DNA of 64,000 bases from Proteobacteria bacterium UBA981 (lineage in GTDB: Bacteria > Pseudomonadota > Gammaproteobacteria > Ga0077536), in contig DBBP01000004.1 of the NCBI GenBank assembly GCA_002292285.1, positions 127,235 through 191,234 of the forward strand, given 5' to 3'. The translations under genes were made by a program, and so were the position numbers. How positions within the stretch are numbered: the first letter of the stretch is position 1; every line of letters begins with the position of its first letter. The notes below the pieces were generated by a model. That model did not search any database, was not told where the DNA came from, and saw nothing but the letters and a program-made list of their open reading frames with translations. Shown in pieces: positions 61,579 through 64,000 of the stretch.

Positions 61579-61902
61579 GCCTTGTCTCCCTTAATCGATA
61601 CCCAGATGTCTGTCGCGCAAGCCTGTCCGCAAGACGGCAATGTCGATGCGAGCGAGGTTGTTTGCGCGGTGTTGATGGAGCGCACAAATCATCACGCGCG
61701 CTACCGATGTTCGCCAGGCGAACGGACCCAATTGCGGGCCAGCTGCGCATGTTACTCGATCCCAACTCGGCGCGAAATTTGTTCGGTCGGGAGGTCGCCG
61801 CCCGGTGTTCCCCTGCTAGAATGCAGCCTCCGCGAGACGCCATGTGCCCAAACCGGTGCGGACGCAAATCGGGATATTCAATTGCACTGACGATCGTCTG
61901 CT
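61579..61902. other. 324-bp divergent regulatory region between the SDR operon and cofE
   Basis: It should contain the promoters of both the branched-acyl operon and the F420 genes. No gene, repeat or clear -35/-10 pair could be made out. A shared regulator would be expected to bind here. Confidence 0.4.
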
Positions 61903-62664
61903 ATGCCGCAAATCAACTTCACGACGCTGCCCGGAATCCCGCTCGTTAAGGACGGCGATGATCTGGTTGAAATTATTCTCGCGGCGGCTGCACAGGCGGA
62001 TCTTACGTTCGCCGACGGCGACATCATTGTGATCGCACAGAAAATCGTCTCCAAGGCGGAAGGCCGCCTCATCCGTCTGGCCGATGTAACGCCGAGCGCT
62101 GCGGCCGTCGCCCTGGCGAAGGCGACTGAGAAAGATCCAGCGTTGGTGCAATTGATTCTGGATGAATCAAGCGTGGTCATGCGCAGCAAACCGGGCGTGA
62201 TTATCGTGCGACACCGCCTCGGCCATGTCGGTGCCAATGCGGGCATCGACCAGTCCAATATCGAGACGGAAGAGGGCGAGTGCGCGTTGTTGTTGCCTGT
62301 CGATCCAGACGCTTCCGCCAAGATGCTGCAGCAGGGGCTGCAGGCGGCTTGTGGTGTGCAGCTCGGGGTGCTGATCGGTGATAGCCTCAATCGACCGTGG
62401 CGGCTTGGCACAACGGGCGGCGCGATCGGATGTGCTGGTTTTCAAGTTCTGAATGACCAGCGCGGCGGTCAGGACATGTTCGGCCGCGAACTTAAGGTGA
62501 CGATGATTAACCGCGCAGATTCAATTGCCGCGATGGCGACGCTCGCCATGGGGGAGACAGACGAAGGGACACCGGTCGCAATCGTGCGAGGTTATGCGCC
62601 GGACGCCGACGGAAGTTCGGCGGCGGACATTATGCGGCCCCTGGAAGAAGACTTGTTTCAATAG
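61903..62664 (+). CDS. cofE: Coenzyme F420:L-glutamate ligase CofE
   Basis: 253-residue GTP-dependent ligase that adds gamma-linked glutamates to F420-0. FTTLPGIPLVKDGDDLVEII at the N-terminus, DGDIIVIAQKIVSKAEGRL, RHRLGHVGANAGIDQSNI and VLIGDSLNRPWRLGTTGGAI (in part), followed by GRELKVTMINRADSIAAMA, are the CofE signature. There is no C-terminal nitroreductase domain, so it is the short form rather than mycobacterial FbiB. It starts the cofE-cofD-cofC series, 58 bp before cofD. Confidence 0.93.
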   Translation: MPQINFTTLPGIPLVKDGDDLVEIILAAAAQADLTFADGDIIVIAQKIVSKAEGRLIRLADVTPSAAAVALAKATEKDPALVQLILDESSVVMRSKPGVIIVRHRLGHVGANAGIDQSNIETEEGECALLLPVDPDASAKMLQQGLQAACGVQLGVLIGDSLNRPWRLGTTGGAIGCAGFQVLNDQRGGQDMFGRELKVTMINRADSIAAMATLAMGETDEGTPVAIVRGYAPDADGSSAADIMRPLEEDLFQ

Positions 62665-62722
62665 CGCTGCACGACTATGCGCTTTTCCGAAATACCACAA
62701 TGCTCGGCAGGACAGTGTTCAA

Positions 62723-63667
62723 GTGAGTAAATATCTCGCGATTACGGGCGGCGTTGGTGGTGCCAAGCTGGCACTTGGACTCAGCAAAATTCTGACGCCC
62801 GCTGAATTGGCGTTTGTGGTTAACACCGGTGACGACTTTCAGCACATCGGGCTGCACGTCAGTCCAGACGTCGATACGTTGATGTATACCCTGGCTGGGC
62901 TGGATAACCCTGAGACCGGCTGGGGACGGGTCGGAGAATCGTGGAATTTCATCGAAACGTTCGCCGGTCTTGGCGGAGAGAGCTGGTTCAACCTGGGCGA
63001 TCGGGATCTCGCCGTCCACGCGCGTCGGACGCAGTTGCTTCGCGCCGGTCATTCGTTATCCGACGTGATCCATTTGCTTTACGCCGCGAACAGCATTCCG
63101 TTCACGACCTGGCCGATGAGCGATGACCCGGCACCGACCCGCGTGCTGACCGACGCGGGCGAATTGGATTTCCAGCATTATTTCGTGCGCGAGCGGTGCC
63201 AGCCGGTGGTTAAAAAAATAAACCTCGCCGCCGCCGGGCGCGCGCTGGCCAATCCCAAAGTGCTCGAATTCCTGTCCGACCCGGACCTCGCCGGTGTGGT
63301 GATCTGCCCATCAAATCCGTTTCTGAGTATCGACCCCTTGCTCGCGATGCCAGAACTACGCAGTGCCCTCGCAGCGACGCAAGCTCCGGTCATTGCGATT
63401 TCGCCACTGGTTGGTGGTGACGCTGTGAAAGGCCCTACCGCGAAGATCATGCGCGAACTGGGTCTGCCGCAAGATGCTGGGGAAATTGCCAGCCACTATG
63501 GCGACCTTTTGGATGGCTTTGTGCTCGATCAGACTGACGCCGATCTCGAAATAAAAATTACGCATTCCGGGCTCGCAGTTAGGGTTGCTCAAACGTTCAT
63601 GCAGACGCTGGACGACCGCGTTGATCTGGCGCAAACTGCACTCGGTTTCCTGCAACAGCTGAAGTAA
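62723..63667 (+). CDS. cofD: CofD, 2-phospho-L-lactate (or PEP) transferase for F420
   Basis: 314-residue enzyme that joins the activated phospho-organic acid (lactyl-, PEP- or 3-phosphoglycerate-PP-G) to Fo. It opens YLAITGGVGGAKLALGL, then VVNTGDDFQHIGLHVSPDVD (in part), LGDRDLAVHARRTQLLRAG and VICPSNPFLSIDP. The end has THSGLAVRVAQTFM. GTG 62723 begins right at the GGVGG fold; ORFs opening earlier read through non-family sequence. It overlaps nothing and is followed 6 bp later by cofC. Confidence 0.93.
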   Translation: MSKYLAITGGVGGAKLALGLSKILTPAELAFVVNTGDDFQHIGLHVSPDVDTLMYTLAGLDNPETGWGRVGESWNFIETFAGLGGESWFNLGDRDLAVHARRTQLLRAGHSLSDVIHLLYAANSIPFTTWPMSDDPAPTRVLTDAGELDFQHYFVRERCQPVVKKINLAAAGRALANPKVLEFLSDPDLAGVVICPSNPFLSIDPLLAMPELRSALAATQAPVIAISPLVGGDAVKGPTAKIMRELGLPQDAGEIASHYGDLLDGFVLDQTDADLEIKITHSGLAVRVAQTFMQTLDDRVDLAQTALGFLQQLK

Positions 63668-63673
63668 TTATCC

Positions 63674-64000
63674 ATGTGGATAGTAGTGCCTGTTAAGCGT
63701 TTTTCGAGCGCAAAATCGCGCCTTGCAACCGTGCTCACCGAAGCCGAACGCGAGTCCCTCGCGCAGGCGATGCTGAACGATGTATTACGCGCAATTGCGG
63801 AGGCACGGCTGGTGAGCGGGATCGTAGTCGTATCCCACGAAGTACGTGCGCGCTATACCGCGGAACGAGCCGGGGGGTTGTTTCTGGAAGAGGCGCTGGA
63901 CTCCGGGCTGTCAGCAGCCATCGCGCAGGCCGGCCACTGGCTCACGGAACACGGGCAACGAGGATTGCTGATGCTACCGGGCGATGTGCCCTTGGTGAGC
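63674..64000 (+). CDS. cofC: CofC, 2-phospho-L-lactate (or PEP) guanylyltransferase, 3' end outside window
   Basis: The first 109 residues of a nucleotidyltransferase that makes the GTP-activated donor used by CofD. The N-terminus VVPVKRFSSAKSRLATVL carries the nucleotide-binding Lys/Arg pattern, and LLMLPGDVPLVS holds the metal-binding Asp. ATG 63674 is 6 bp past cofD. The window ends before the C-terminal half, so whether it is fused to another domain cannot be said. Confidence 0.9.
   Translation, partial: MWIVVPVKRFSSAKSRLATVLTEAERESLAQAMLNDVLRAIAEARLVSGIVVVSHEVRARYTAERAGGLFLEEALDSGLSAAIAQAGHWLTEHGQRGLLMLPGDVPLVS

Noticed and set aside
1..64000. CRISPR arrays, insertion sequences, prophage or rRNA/tRNA genes
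   Set aside because: No regularly spaced repeats, transposase or integrase genes or RNA-gene signatures were seen anywhere.

Overview
The window looks like chromosomal DNA of an aerobic gammaproteobacterium with moderately high GC. Typical housekeeping genes are SohB, ZapG/YhcB, a LolC/E permease, Prc, RNase D, MsrA, BioA, class-II PyrC and TlpA/FKBP-type envelope proteins. Genes are densely packed, with many ATGA or GTGA stop/start overlaps. I saw no tRNA, rRNA, CRISPR array, phage or IS element. I cannot name the genus from sequence alone.

0-10.6 kb holds envelope and stress genes: sohB (cut by the window edge), zapG, a PilZ-like gene behind an AT-rich promoter, a receiver-PAS response regulator, DUF4197, an SDR, an orphan nucleotidyltransferase, a lone LolC/E permease, DUF2237, a frameshifted thioredoxin gene, msrA, and a VPLPA/PEP-CTERM-type sorted surface protein with a likely sigma-54 promoter and tandem palindromes. 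10.8-20.3 kb holds a Tat-exported molybdenum hydroxylase pair, an enoyl-CoA hydratase, an HDAC-type deacetylase, a MUG/TDG-like glycosylase, Prc and RNase D.

20.4-30.5 kb is a minus-strand run: pyrC, bioA, an unknown gene, GT2, a nucleoside phosphorylase-like gene, a spore-photoproduct-lyase-like radical SAM gene, a PutP-type symporter, a DCC/lipase-maturation-factor gene split by one in-frame TGA, a GDSL lipoprotein and an FKBP isomerase. 30.6-39.8 kb holds an acyl-CoA synthetase, an unknown protein, D- and L-2-hydroxyglutarate-type oxidoreductases flanking an orphan APS kinase, a thiolase, Tag glycosylase and a flavin reductase. About 1.1 kb without a convincing gene follows.

40.9-53.5 kb is a catabolic island: HSL-type hydrolase, SDR, double-hotdog MaoC, exported cyclase-family protein, CaiB, ALDH, two acyl-CoA dehydrogenases, ketopantoate reductase-like protein, GST and RidA. 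After a UDP-GlcNAc 2-epimerase homologue, 55.2-61.6 kb carries a compact operon (SDR, hydratase-2, CaiB/racemase, phosphotransferase, large and small acyl-CoA dehydrogenases). It resembles the actinobacterial steroid side-chain beta-oxidation set. Divergent from it, and running off the right edge, are cofE, cofD and cofC for coenzyme F420. This steroid-like operon back-to-back with F420 biosynthesis genes in a proteobacterial genome is the most interesting part of the window, together with the TGA-split lipase maturation factor and the sigma-54/palindrome promoter of the CTERM protein.
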